Part shown: positions 1-7,557 of the stretch, in pieces
Numbering within the stretch: position 1 is the first letter of the stretch
How the letters are laid out: each line of letters opens with the position of its first letter
Origin: Asticcacaulis sp. UBA2476
GTDB taxonomy: Bacteria; Pseudomonadota; Alphaproteobacteria; Caulobacterales; Caulobacteraceae
Assembly (NCBI GenBank): GCA_002342035.1
Contig: DDPE01000021.1
Span: forward strand, 1-40,511
DNA length: 40,511 nucleotides
Direction: 5' to 3'
Position numbers and translations under genes: made by a program
Notes under the pieces: generated by a model
Database searches by the model: none
What the model saw: only the letters and a program-made list of their open reading frames with translations
Told to the model about the DNA's origin: nothing

Positions 1-45
1 ACTTCAATAAAAATGGCCCCATAACGGGGCCATTTTTATTGAAGT
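1..45. terminator. Perfect bidirectional Rho-independent terminator
   Basis: Two 20-base arms (1-20 and 26-45) are exact reverse complements around a 5-base ATAAC loop. A GGCCCC/GGGGCC core is flanked by A-rich and T-rich runs, so a U-tract follows the hairpin on either strand. It probably ends a gene lying left of the window and insulates the toxin-antitoxin cassette that follows. Confidence 0.85.
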
Positions 46-217
46 GCTGAGTGTGGACTTGAGCTCACGGATGAAAGCGAGTTCGAAAACCGTAGCGCCC
101 AGCGCGTAGGTTTCGGCGCAGCGAAGCGCAGCCAATCTCACTCTGTCCGCCGGTATACGCAACGATCCGCACTTGCCATTTGGTTGTGATTGCGCGACCA
201 TCCCGAGCTAGCATACA

Positions 218-871
218 ATGACTGGGCGAAATATGTCTAAGCAGGCGATTCAGGCACACGCAAAAGCGATCGAAGTTCCCTATCTGTTACATTTTACGCG
301 TGTTGCAAACCTGCCCTCGATCATGCAGCATGGACTTTATCCAATTAGTCGGAGCAATGAGATTGGTGTTGCACCGCAAATAAATGATGAAATCCGCTTG
401 GACGGCCACCCCGATGGAACATCGGTTTCCATCGGCTTTCCGAACAGTCAGATGTTTTACAAGTACAGGATGGACTGCAAAGATGTTGATTGGACTGTGC
501 TCGTGCTTCGCCCGTCAGTGCTCTGGACTAAGGATTGTGCGTTCTGCCGCCACAATGCGGCAGATGCTCGTATAAGTAATTTGCATATTGACGTACTTAA
601 GGCATCTCAGGCCTTTGTAGGGATGTTCGAGGAAATCGAAGATCATTCCCCACGAGAAGACCAGAAACTCAAAGCATTCGACCCCACTGATGTTCAAGCA
701 GAAGTTCTTGTCTTTGATGTGGTGGAACCACAGGACATCATCGGAGCTGTCTTTGAGAAAGCGGCAGTGCGTGACACCTACGTCGCTCATCTTGGCGACA
801 GAAAGACTTACATTCACGCGAATAACAAGGGGATGTTTGCCACTCGTGGATATTTTAGGAAGTATCAATAG
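218..871 (+). CDS. darT1: DarT1-type DNA ADP-ribosyltransferase toxin
   Basis: Predicted 217-residue DarT-family enzyme (DUF4433, ADP-ribosyltransferase fold). These toxins move ADP-ribose from NAD+ onto bases of single-stranded DNA; DarT1 members target guanine. Visible features: an N-terminal YLLHFTRVANLPSIMQHGL block (from about residue 22) that fits the NAD-binding His of the family (H25), a central block containing MFYKYR (79-84), and AEVLV at 161-165, where E162 fits the catalytic Glu. The NADAR-type gene starts 8 bases after the stop, so the two look like one toxin-first operon. ATG 218 is the longest start; ATG 233 has a better purine run (GGGCGA) upstream and may be the true one. The cassette is more AT-rich than mazG. 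No gene is evident between 46 and 217. The family call is from recalled motifs, not a search. Confidence 0.82.
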   Translation: MTGRNMSKQAIQAHAKAIEVPYLLHFTRVANLPSIMQHGLYPISRSNEIGVAPQINDEIRLDGHPDGTSVSIGFPNSQMFYKYRMDCKDVDWTVLVLRPSVLWTKDCAFCRHNAADARISNLHIDVLKASQAFVGMFEEIEDHSPREDQKLKAFDPTDVQAEVLVFDVVEPQDIIGAVFEKAAVRDTYVAHLGDRKTYIHANNKGMFATRGYFRKYQ

Positions 872-879
872 GTAAGTTA

Positions 880-1584
880 ATGGCAGAGAGACCTATCTTT
901 ATCCCCGTCACTGAAGGATCTGCATTAGTTCGCACGAAGTACGTTGATTTCCAGTGGTTTCCCGGTATGGCTGCATCGCAGAAGCAAAAATCAGTCGATT
1001 CCTTGCACGCTGCTGCGAGCAGACTGCCCAGTATCAGCAAGATTCTTGAGGTGTCCAGTAAGTCTCGCGATGAACTAGGGGTGGCGCTCAGCGCATTCAA
1101 TCTGTCATTCACAACCATAAAATATAAAAAAACATTTTGCGTGGAGTGTGCGTATCAAAGCAGCAAAGTCTTTGAGCGTGGCGGTCCTTTTACTGACATT
1201 TTAGGCATGACATCACTCGAAGCGAAAAAAGACGAGCGGTTGCGATCGTCTGGCCGTCTGACTGGATTTCGTTTTTTCGGCACGGATTGGGCACTTGAAC
1301 CACAAACTGCGTTCTATGATTGGCTCTATATAAATGCACTAAAAAAGCAGCCCAGCTTGGCCGAACCGGTTCTAAATTATTCAGCTTTTACCGACATTGA
1401 GTTCAATCCTGAACGCTCGATCAATTGCCAAGCCTATTCCGTCGCTCTCTATGTTTCCCTGTATAAGCGTCATCTTCTTGATGAAGCTACATCCTCAAAG
1501 GAAGCTTTCCTGCGCACTGTAGGCAAAGCAGCGATCAGCAACGCTCGACGAGATGAAACTATTCAGAGCGGTTTTCGCCTCTGA
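880..1584 (+). CDS. DarT1-associated NADAR antitoxin (ADP-ribosyl glycohydrolase)
   Basis: A 234-residue protein that fits the NADAR family found with DarT1. Such proteins remove ADP-ribose from guanine bases and so neutralise the toxin enzymatically. The N-terminal FQWFPGMAASQKQKS (residues 24-38) resembles the stretch I recall from DarT1-linked NADAR proteins. The VECAYQSSKVFE block (88-99, acidic E89) and the EAKKDERLRSSGRLTG segment (114-129, lysines K116/K117) fit the NADAR active-site region, followed by DW and FYDWLY aromatic motifs. It starts 8 bases after the toxin stop, with AGGTAAG overlapping that stop as a weak ribosome site, so translation is probably coupled. A short hairpin (1588-1604) without a T-run follows. 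A generic NADAR or YbiA-like enzyme is the alternative; the neighbour makes the antitoxin role much more likely. Confidence 0.82.
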   Translation: MAERPIFIPVTEGSALVRTKYVDFQWFPGMAASQKQKSVDSLHAAASRLPSISKILEVSSKSRDELGVALSAFNLSFTTIKYKKTFCVECAYQSSKVFERGGPFTDILGMTSLEAKKDERLRSSGRLTGFRFFGTDWALEPQTAFYDWLYINALKKQPSLAEPVLNYSAFTDIEFNPERSINCQAYSVALYVSLYKRHLLDEATSSKEAFLRTVGKAAISNARRDETIQSGFRL

Positions 1585-1650
1585 TACGTAAGCGGTCTGC
1601 TTACCATTCGCACTTTTACCGACTTTGCGGCCGTAGATGGGTATCAGGAT

Positions 1651-2466
1651 TTAACTCAGGTCGGATGCCGCATCGCGCTCGGCCTTTTTAGCTTCGTTCC
1701 AGAGCGCGTCCATGTCTTCCAGATTGGACTGATCCGGCGTCAGGCCGCGTTCGGCAAGTGCGCTTTCAATCACTGAAAACCGGCGGACGAATTTTGCATT
1801 AGTCCCCCGTAGAGCTTCCTCAGGGTCTACATCAAGTTTTCTGGCTAAATTAGCCATTACAAACAACAAATCTCCCAGTTCAGCCTTGGCATTTTCGAGA
1901 TTACCCGCCTCGATCTCGACTTTTAGCTCCTCGGTTTCTTCATCCAGTTTGGCCAGAACATCCCGAAGATCAGACCAGTCAAAACCAACCCGTGCGGCGC
2001 GTTTGGTAAGTTTCGCGGCACGGGTAAGCGCTGGCAGCCCAATAGGCACATCATCCAGAATGCCATGCTTTGCTTTGGATTTGCGTTCTTCGGCCTTTAT
2101 GGCCTCCCAGGCCATGGTCTGTTCCTCAGAAGTCCGCCCAGACTCAGCCCCAAAAACATGCGGATGTCTGCGGATCAATTTATCCGTCATCGCACGGGCA
2201 ATATCATCAAAATCGAACAGCCCCTGCTCCTTGGCGATATGGCCGTGGAACACAACCTGAAACAGCAGATCCCCCAGTTCTTCCTTGAGGTCACGCATAT
2301 CCTTGCGCGCAATCGCATCTGCGACTTCGTAGGCCTCTTCGATGGTGTAAGGGGCAATGGTATCGAAGGTCTGCTCGATATCCCACGGGCAACCGCCTTC
2401 CCTTGCCCGCAGCCGGTTCATAACTTCCAAAAGGTCGTCAATGGCCGGGCGATTGGGAAGGGGCAT
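1651..2466 (-). CDS. mazG: Nucleoside triphosphate pyrophosphohydrolase MazG
   Basis: A 271-residue house-cleaning NTP pyrophosphatase that hydrolyses (d)NTPs to NMP and pyrophosphate, limiting aberrant nucleotides. Two all-alpha MazG repeats are visible. The first (about 20-110) has GGCPWDIEQTFDTIAPYTIEEAYE followed by EELGDLLFQVVFH. The second (about 165-235) has DEETEELKVEIE and AELGDLLFVMANLAR. The EExxE and ExxD clusters are the Mg2+-binding residues of the family. The length is normal. Its first 29 bases overlap the 3' end of the transporter upstream on the same strand, so the two may be co-transcribed. It is the last gene of the hfq-hflX-mazG neighbourhood common in alphaproteobacteria, though here extra genes lie between hflX and mazG. 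Confidence 0.96.
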   Translation of the reverse strand: MPLPNRPAIDDLLEVMNRLRAREGGCPWDIEQTFDTIAPYTIEEAYEVADAIARKDMRDLKEELGDLLFQVVFHGHIAKEQGLFDFDDIARAMTDKLIRRHPHVFGAESGRTSEEQTMAWEAIKAEERKSKAKHGILDDVPIGLPALTRAAKLTKRAARVGFDWSDLRDVLAKLDEETEELKVEIEAGNLENAKAELGDLLFVMANLARKLDVDPEEALRGTNAKFVRRFSVIESALAERGLTPDQSNLEDMDALWNEAKKAERDAASDLS

Positions 2467-3823
2467 GGCGTATCAATCCTTTGTCGGCGAGCATGGCCTG
2501 AATTTTCGCGAACCGTTCAGGCGTCAGGTCATAGGATTTCATAGCCCACGCCCCCAGCAAAAGAAAGACGACCGGCAGCCCTATGAAAAATATCTGAACC
2601 CATATCAAAGCCTCAGGCGTGTTATAGGCCGCCTTATTGTCAAAGCCTAAAGCGGCCAATGCCGACATGGTAAGAACCGAAAATGCGTACCCTAGCTTGG
2701 TGGTGGCCGACAATATCGACATCAACGCACCTTTGTGGTCCTGCCCGGACTCAGCCAGCACTTCGTCGCCGATATCGGCCATCAGGGCGCGCGTCAGCAG
2801 TAAGGAGGCGGCATAGGGAATGCCGGCCAGAAACACCAAAAAGGCGGCCAGAGGAAAGTTTCCAGCAGGCAGGAAGGCCAGCAACGCATAGACCGCCGCA
2901 AAAATCAGCGCTGATACAATCAGTGTCCGGTGCTTATTGTACTTTTGGGAGGCCCAGGTCCACAGCGGCGCCCCGACCAGTCCCGCGACGAAATACAGGA
3001 ACATACTGATTGAGCACTGCTCGCGCGTTAGCCCCTTGGTCTGCATAAAATAGAAAAAGAACAAAGCGCCCATAATGCCCGGAGCCAGACCTAACCAAAG
3101 ATCGGCAAGCAGTACGCGAATGACATTCGGTCGTTTAAGCATTCGAAAATAGTCGCTGATGCGGACATTGTGAAGTGGCGCATCCGATTGCGTCTCCGGC
3201 ACCCTCCAGAGGGCGATGCCGATCATGATGGGCAGCAAAACCATTATGAACAGGCCCATATATTGTACGGCCTGACGATAGGTTCCGTGCAAAACCGACT
3301 GAACTATAACCGGAATTAGCAAAACGGCGATTATGCCGACAATATTGGCCATCTGCCACCAGGCAAAGATTTTGGTTCGTTCATCGTAGTCAGTCGATAG
3401 TACTGAGCCCCAGCTAGATTGAGACAGGGCCGCAATTGAAAAACCAATATAGATAACCAGCAACCACACCCACAGGTAAGCGGGCGCCGCGCCTGTTGGG
3501 GCCAAGAAGATGAATCCCGTGCTGACAAAAAGAATCGGCAGGCAAATGGCCAGCCAGACTTTAAAGCGCCCAAACCGCGTGCGGGTTTTATCCATCGCCC
3601 AGCCAACAACCGGATCAACGAATATATCGACAAGTCTGACGCTCATGAAAATCAGGCCAACCGTTCCCAAGCTGAGACCAATTTCGCTGGCATAATATTC
3701 GGACAATATGACAGCCAACGGCAAGCCAAGGGCGGCGAACGGCAGGCACGGTCCTACAAAGGCCAGTAACTGAGCCATGTTGACTTGGGATGATGACTGC
3801 GTAGGATTTATGGATTTAGACAC
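2438..3823 (-). CDS. GPH-family (melibiose-type) sugar:cation symporter, MFS
   Basis: A 461-residue integral membrane transporter with about 12 hydrophobic segments. The early motif SVRLVDIFVDPVVGWAMDKT followed by RTRFGRFKVW is typical of the glycoside-pentoside-hexuronide:cation symporter branch, whose conserved Asp residues take part in cation coupling. The substrate cannot be read from sequence; an oligosaccharide or glycoside is the family expectation. The start is GTG at 3823, preceded by a GGGGCGGAAA purine run; the internal ATG at 3778 has no ribosome site. The stop lies inside mazG. The upstream gap carries a perfect 15-base palindrome that looks like a TetR-type operator, so expression is probably substrate-regulated by a repressor encoded elsewhere. 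Confidence 0.88.
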   Translation of the reverse strand: MSKSINPTQSSSQVNMAQLLAFVGPCLPFAALGLPLAVILSEYYASEIGLSLGTVGLIFMSVRLVDIFVDPVVGWAMDKTRTRFGRFKVWLAICLPILFVSTGFIFLAPTGAAPAYLWVWLLVIYIGFSIAALSQSSWGSVLSTDYDERTKIFAWWQMANIVGIIAVLLIPVIVQSVLHGTYRQAVQYMGLFIMVLLPIMIGIALWRVPETQSDAPLHNVRISDYFRMLKRPNVIRVLLADLWLGLAPGIMGALFFFYFMQTKGLTREQCSISMFLYFVAGLVGAPLWTWASQKYNKHRTLIVSALIFAAVYALLAFLPAGNFPLAAFLVFLAGIPYAASLLLTRALMADIGDEVLAESGQDHKGALMSILSATTKLGYAFSVLTMSALAALGFDNKAAYNTPEALIWVQIFFIGLPVVFLLLGAWAMKSYDLTPERFAKIQAMLADKGLIRHAPSQSPGH

Positions 3824-3846
3824 TGATTTCCGCCCCGAATTTTATT

Positions 3847-3861
3847 GTGAACAATGTTCAC
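3847..3861. promoter_or_regulatory. Candidate TetR-type operator upstream of the sugar symporter
   Basis: GTGAACA-A-TGTTCAC is a perfect 7+1+7 inverted repeat, 24 bases upstream of the symporter's GTG start. The TGAACA half-site and single-base spacing resemble operators of TetR-family repressors. No TetR gene is present in the window. Perfect palindromes of this size do occur by chance in 40 kb, so the position is the main support. Confidence 0.45.
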
Positions 3862-3914
3862 CATCTTGGCGATCATGGCTAATCACATTTTTTTGAGTGA
3901 GTACGCACAGACGC

Positions 3915-4154
3915 TTAGGCGGTCAGGGTGCCAATAGCGCCAAAGGGGGTAAACGTAACCGGGCTGCGGCAAGCCTGACGGTCGCACTCAAAAGCCCGTT
4001 CCAACTGGTCGAGTTTTATATTGGCATTGAAGCGCCCGACACGCATCAGGTCGCGTGGTGTCGTTTGTCGCATTAATCCGCATTTCGTGCAGCGAATTTG
4101 GATGCGCCCCGATTCCGGCAAGTCAGACAGTGGTGTGTCACATTTAAATGTCAT
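3915..4154 (-). CDS. Small cysteine-rich protein, possible zinc ribbon
   Basis: A 79-residue hypothetical protein. CTKC (residues 22-25) and the later CDRQAC form two cysteine pairs about 30 residues apart, compatible with one Zn2+ site. Between them lie basic and polar residues (RQTTPRDLMR, then NANIKLDQLERAFE). No membrane segment or signal peptide is seen. AGGGG sits seven bases upstream of the ATG, which supports translation. It lies upstream of the symporter on the same strand but is separated from it by the operator-bearing gap. I do not recognise a named family. Confidence 0.6.
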   Translation of the reverse strand: MTFKCDTPLSDLPESGRIQIRCTKCGLMRQTTPRDLMRVGRFNANIKLDQLERAFECDRQACRSPVTFTPFGAIGTLTA

Positions 4155-4368
4155 GGCGAGCCCCTGCGAAAACGTGTCATGATGTTTGGCAGAGTCGCAC
4201 GCTCTGACAAGCGATCGATGTCAGGGGGCATAATTTTAATGTGGATTATGCTGTGAATTGAAAATAGTCCGGTGATGACTTCAATTCCATTTTGCAAGTA
4301 GCCTTGTCGCGATCCTCCAGAATCGGATAAGACTTTTGCATCACAAGTAAATCAGGCGTGGTGTTAAT

Positions 4369-4944
4369 ATGGCAAAAGCGCTTCAAAATCAGCCACGGAA
4401 AACCAGTAAATCTCCGGCCAAGGCTTTGAAAAAAGCTTCCCCCAAGGCCACCAAAACATCAGTATCCAAAGTGCCGCGCTCACGTTGCGCCATAAATCTG
4501 GCGTTGGAGGCTGTGGGCGATAACTGGTCACTGCTGATCATTCGCGATCTGATGTTCAAGGGGCGAAAAAGCTTTCAGGCCTTCCTGAACGCCGAAGAAA
4601 AAATCGCCACAAATATTCTGACGGATCGTCTGGTGAAACTCGAAGCCTATGGCCTTATTTCACGCCAGATTGATCCAACCGATAAGCGTAAGGTTATCTA
4701 TGGCCTGACCTCAAAGGGTGCAGATCTGGCACCGGTACTGGTCGAGTTTATGTCATGGTCTCATAAGTACGAATTGACAGACACGCCCAAAGACTTGCGT
4801 CTTGAAATTGAAAAAAACAAACCCGCTTTTGTCAACCGCATGATAAAAGGGCTGCAAACCGCCCCCCCTTCTAATTCAAATCCGGCCGTGTCTAAAATTG
4901 TGGCTCAGACAGAGTTTTCTGACGAAACCCTGAGTCTGTTTTAG
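4369..4944 (+). CDS. HxlR-type winged-helix transcriptional regulator with basic N-terminal tail
   Basis: A 191-residue protein. Residues about 41-130 form the HxlR/MarR-like winged helix: CAINLALEAVGDNWSLLIIRD, then ILTDRLVKLEAYGLI as recognition helix region and KRKVIYGLTSKG as wing. HxlR proteins bind promoter DNA as dimers and often answer aldehydes, redox stress or aromatic compounds; the signal here is unknown. The first 37 residues are a Lys/Ala/Ser/Pro-rich tail with SPAK and SPKA motifs, like a bacterial histone-H1-like tail, and the C-terminus carries an extra polar segment. The stop overlaps that of convergent hflX by four bases (4941-4944). The 214-base gap upstream (4155-4368) holds its promoter but no motif I trust. 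Confidence 0.85.
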   Translation: MAKALQNQPRKTSKSPAKALKKASPKATKTSVSKVPRSRCAINLALEAVGDNWSLLIIRDLMFKGRKSFQAFLNAEEKIATNILTDRLVKLEAYGLISRQIDPTDKRKVIYGLTSKGADLAPVLVEFMSWSHKYELTDTPKDLRLEIEKNKPAFVNRMIKGLQTAPPSNSNPAVSKIVAQTEFSDETLSLF

Positions 4945-6275
4945 GCTTCTGCCGCCATCCGCTCATAACGCCCCAAGGCCTGATCTGACAATTTGACATG
5001 AAGCTGGACGCGGCCATCTTCATAGTCAAACCGATCAAGCACGCGCCCGTTCTGATAGACCCATGCCATAAGGCTGCCTTGCGACGGATCAAGGGTGATA
5101 TCAAGCTCAGTACCCTCCTGATCGACCTTGCGGGCGATGGCTTGCAAAAGCGCATCAATCCCCTCGCCCGAAATCGCAGACACCAGGTAAGGCTTACTTT
5201 CGGCCTTATGTAAAATGCCACGCGTCTGTAAAACGTCGCGACTATCGTCATCCATCAGGTCGATCTTGTTCCACACTTCCATCATCCGGCTGCGGTCGAG
5301 ATCTGGCAGGATGACTTTAAGCACCTGCTCGACGTCTTTACCCTGAGCATCGGCTTCCGGATTTGACATATCCCGAACGTGCAAGATCAAATCAGCTTCC
5401 ATCACCTCTTCAAGTGTTGCACGAAACGCGGCCACCAACTCATGCGGCAGGTCGGAAATAAATCCAACTGTATCCGAAATGATCGCTGAGCGGCCATTGG
5501 GCAGCTTAAGCGTACGCAGCGTCGTATCAAGCGTGGCGAACAGCATGTCCTTTGCCAGAACTTCAGCTCGCGTCAGATGGTTGAACATGGTTGATTTGCC
5601 GGCGTTGGTGTATCCGACCAGAGCGACAACCGGGTAAGGTACCTTTTTGCGCGCCGACCTGTGCAATCCACGGGTACGCCTCACCTCTTCCAGTTCGCTT
5701 TTTAACTGCTTGATCTTGTCGGCAATCATACGCCGGTCGAGCTCAATCTGAGTTTCCCCAGGCCCGCCGGTTGTGCCTGTGGCGCGCTGCCGTTCAAGGT
5801 GGGTCCAGGTGCGCACCAGCCTTGATTTTTCGTACTCAAGGCGCGCCAGTTCGACCTGAAGCTTACCTTCGTTAGTGCGTGCCCGGCGTCCGAAAATCTC
5901 AAGAATGAGGCCGGTGCGGTCAATGACTTTGACGCCCCAGGCCTTTTCCAGATTGCGCTGCTGAACCGGAGACAAGCTGCCGTTAACAACGACCAGATTG
6001 GCCTCAAGTTCTTCGCACATGACGCGCACATCATCGACTTTACCCTGGCCAAACAATGTAGCCGGATTAAGCTTGCGTACGCGCACAGTCAAAGTGCCCA
6101 CGATCTCAAGGTCAAGCGCAAGTGCCAGACCCACGGCTTCATCAAGACGTGAGTCATCATATTTACGCTCAATGGCTTGCTCTACCTTTTGAGACGAGCC
6201 GTGAAACGAAATTTCAGGATCAACCACGACCGTGCGCTGAATGTCAGGTGTGTGATCTACGTATTTACCGGTCAA
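4941..6275 (-). CDS. hflX: Ribosome-associated GTPase HflX
   Basis: A GTPase of about 444 residues that binds the 50S subunit and rescues or recycles stalled ribosomes after stress. An N-terminal HflX domain (with FGQGKVDDV) and a coiled-coil region (EYEKSRLVRTWTHLERQR, then GGPGETQIELDRR) precede the G domain: G1 GYTNAGKST, G3 DTVGFI, G4 NKID. The reading frame opens at TTG 6281, but TTG 6275 has AAGGA six bases ahead (6282-6286), ideal spacing, so I choose 6275; no ATG lies nearby. It is 32 bases downstream of hfq, the usual hfq-hflX pair, and is probably in the same transcript. Confidence 0.96.
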   Translation of the reverse strand: MTGKYVDHTPDIQRTVVVDPEISFHGSSQKVEQAIERKYDDSRLDEAVGLALALDLEIVGTLTVRVRKLNPATLFGQGKVDDVRVMCEELEANLVVVNGSLSPVQQRNLEKAWGVKVIDRTGLILEIFGRRARTNEGKLQVELARLEYEKSRLVRTWTHLERQRATGTTGGPGETQIELDRRMIADKIKQLKSELEEVRRTRGLHRSARKKVPYPVVALVGYTNAGKSTMFNHLTRAEVLAKDMLFATLDTTLRTLKLPNGRSAIISDTVGFISDLPHELVAAFRATLEEVMEADLILHVRDMSNPEADAQGKDVEQVLKVILPDLDRSRMMEVWNKIDLMDDDSRDVLQTRGILHKAESKPYLVSAISGEGIDALLQAIARKVDQEGTELDITLDPSQGSLMAWVYQNGRVLDRFDYEDGRVQLHVKLSDQALGRYERMAAEA

Positions 6276-6307
6276 TATCAATCCTTATGCCCGGAAAAGT
6301 TCCGGAC

Positions 6308-6556
6308 TTAATCGTCGGAATCGTCCTCTTGCTCATAGAGCTGCACCGGTGCGGCGGGCATGATGGTCGATATCGCATGCTTGTAAACCAGTTGCGACTG
6401 ACCGTCACGGCGGAGCAGGACACAGAAATTGTCAAACCAGCTGACAATGCCCTGAAGCTTCACACCATTGATGAGGAAGATGGTCAAAGGGGTTTTGGTT
6501 TTGCGGACACTGTTCAAAAACGTGTCTTGCAGGTTTTGTTTTTTATCGTGGGACAT
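6308..6556 (-). CDS. hfq: RNA chaperone Hfq
   Basis: An 82-residue Sm-like protein forming a hexameric ring that pairs small RNAs with mRNAs. Sm1 includes LQDTFLNSVRKTKTPLTIFL and the LQGIVSWFDNF stretch; Sm2 has the YKHAISTI motif (Hfq signature Y-K-H). The acidic C-terminus (EQEDDSDD) is short, as in other alphaproteobacteria. The frame is open for 12 more codons upstream, but ATG 6556 starts the canonical MSHDKKQNLQ and has AGAAGGG eight bases ahead, so I use it. HflX follows after 32 bases. Confidence 0.97.
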   Translation of the reverse strand: MSHDKKQNLQDTFLNSVRKTKTPLTIFLINGVKLQGIVSWFDNFCVLLRRDGQSQLVYKHAISTIMPAAPVQLYEQEDDSDD

Positions 6557-6580
6557 TGGTTGGCCCTTCTCGTTGAATCC

Positions 6581-6601
6581 TGAGGGGCACATTACCCCTC
6601 A
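6581..6601 (-). promoter_or_regulatory. Hairpin in the hfq 5' leader
   Basis: TGAGGGG and CCCCTCA form perfect 7-base arms around a 7-base loop, 25 bases upstream of the hfq start. There is no U-run after it on the minus strand, so it is not an intrinsic terminator. It might take part in control of hfq translation or stabilise the mRNA 5' end; that role is inference only. Confidence 0.4.
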
Positions 6602-6680
6602 CACAGACATAGATGTGTATCATAAGCCACATCGCAAGCTAAGAGCAACACTTTACACGATAAATTTTCGATCCGAAATG

Positions 6681-7538
6681 TCAGGCGTTCGCAATTGCGT
6701 TTTCGATATAGGCGGCCCGTAGAGCCGTCGCCACCGGCCCCGGTTTGCCATCAGCGATTTTATGTCCGTCGATGTCAACGATCGGCATAACCAGGCTGGT
6801 GGCCGCCGTGACAAACACTTCTTTGGCGTCCAAGGCTTCCGCGACTAAAAACGCCTCTTCTTTGAACTGAATATCCGTGCTGCCTAAAATCTTCAGGAGC
6901 TGTGCACGCGTTATACCTGCCAGTATATTTGCCGTCAGACTGCGCGTGCGGATTACACCGGCCTGATCCACGATATAGGCATTGGCCGAGCCGCCTTCGG
7001 TGATAAAACCTTCGCTATCGACAAACAGAACATCCGAAGCTCCTGCGTCTTTGGCGGCTTGTTTAGCCAATACATTTGGCAGCAAACCTACGGTTTTGAT
7101 ATCACATCTTCCCCAACGAATATCGGGCTGAGTAATCACCTTTATCCCGGCTTCAGCTTTGGCTGCGGCCGCTTTGCGGTCAACAGATCGGGCCGTGATC
7201 ACCAAAGTGGGCTTCACGCCCGCAGGGAAAAAATGATCGCGAGGCGCCACGCCCCGGCTGACCTGAAGGTAAACCATGCCGTCCTTGATACGATTGCGGC
7301 GAATGACCTCATAGAGTACCACCAAAAGCGCTGACCGACTCATTGGTGTCTCAATGCGCAACTCATTCAGGCTGCGATCAAGCCGGTCAAGATGGCCTTG
7401 TGTGTCGGCCAGACGGCCATTGAATACCGACCATACCTCATAAACGGCATCGGCAAACTGATAGCCCCGGTCTTCGATATGAACACATGCATCGGCATGA
7501 CGTGCATACCGGCCATCGACATAGGCAATTCTGGACAT
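6681..7538 (-). CDS. dat: D-amino-acid aminotransferase (class IV PLP enzyme)
   Basis: A 285-residue fold-type IV aminotransferase. K148 in CDIKTVGLLPN fits the PLP Schiff-base lysine and E181 in EGFITEGGSANAY fits the residue that binds the pyridine nitrogen. The IEDRGYQFADAVYEV opening is typical of D-alanine-type aminotransferases (close to the Bacillus enzyme) rather than of branched-chain IlvE. It would interconvert D-amino acids and 2-oxo acids, feeding D-Ala/D-Glu pools for peptidoglycan. It sits 19 bases after ntrX on the same strand and may be read through from ntrYX; the 124 bases to hfq probably hold the hfq promoter. Confidence 0.92.
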   Translation of the reverse strand: MSRIAYVDGRYARHADACVHIEDRGYQFADAVYEVWSVFNGRLADTQGHLDRLDRSLNELRIETPMSRSALLVVLYEVIRRNRIKDGMVYLQVSRGVAPRDHFFPAGVKPTLVITARSVDRKAAAAKAEAGIKVITQPDIRWGRCDIKTVGLLPNVLAKQAAKDAGASDVLFVDSEGFITEGGSANAYIVDQAGVIRTRSLTANILAGITRAQLLKILGSTDIQFKEEAFLVAEALDAKEVFVTAATSLVMPIVDIDGHKIADGKPGPVATALRAAYIENAIANA

Positions 7539-7557
7539 AGCTTTATCTCAAACTCAG

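Noticed and set aside
4..201. 65-codon minus-strand open frame at the window start
   Set aside because: It runs through the terminator palindrome, has no ribosome site and no family character; neither do the other frames of 46-217.
1588..1604. GTAAGC/GCTTAC hairpin after the NADAR gene as a terminator
   Set aside because: The stem is only 6 bases and no T-run follows on either strand.
1..1650. Phage or integrative-element remnant around the DarT1/NADAR pair
   Set aside because: No integrase, transposase, tRNA end or direct repeats could be found within the window.
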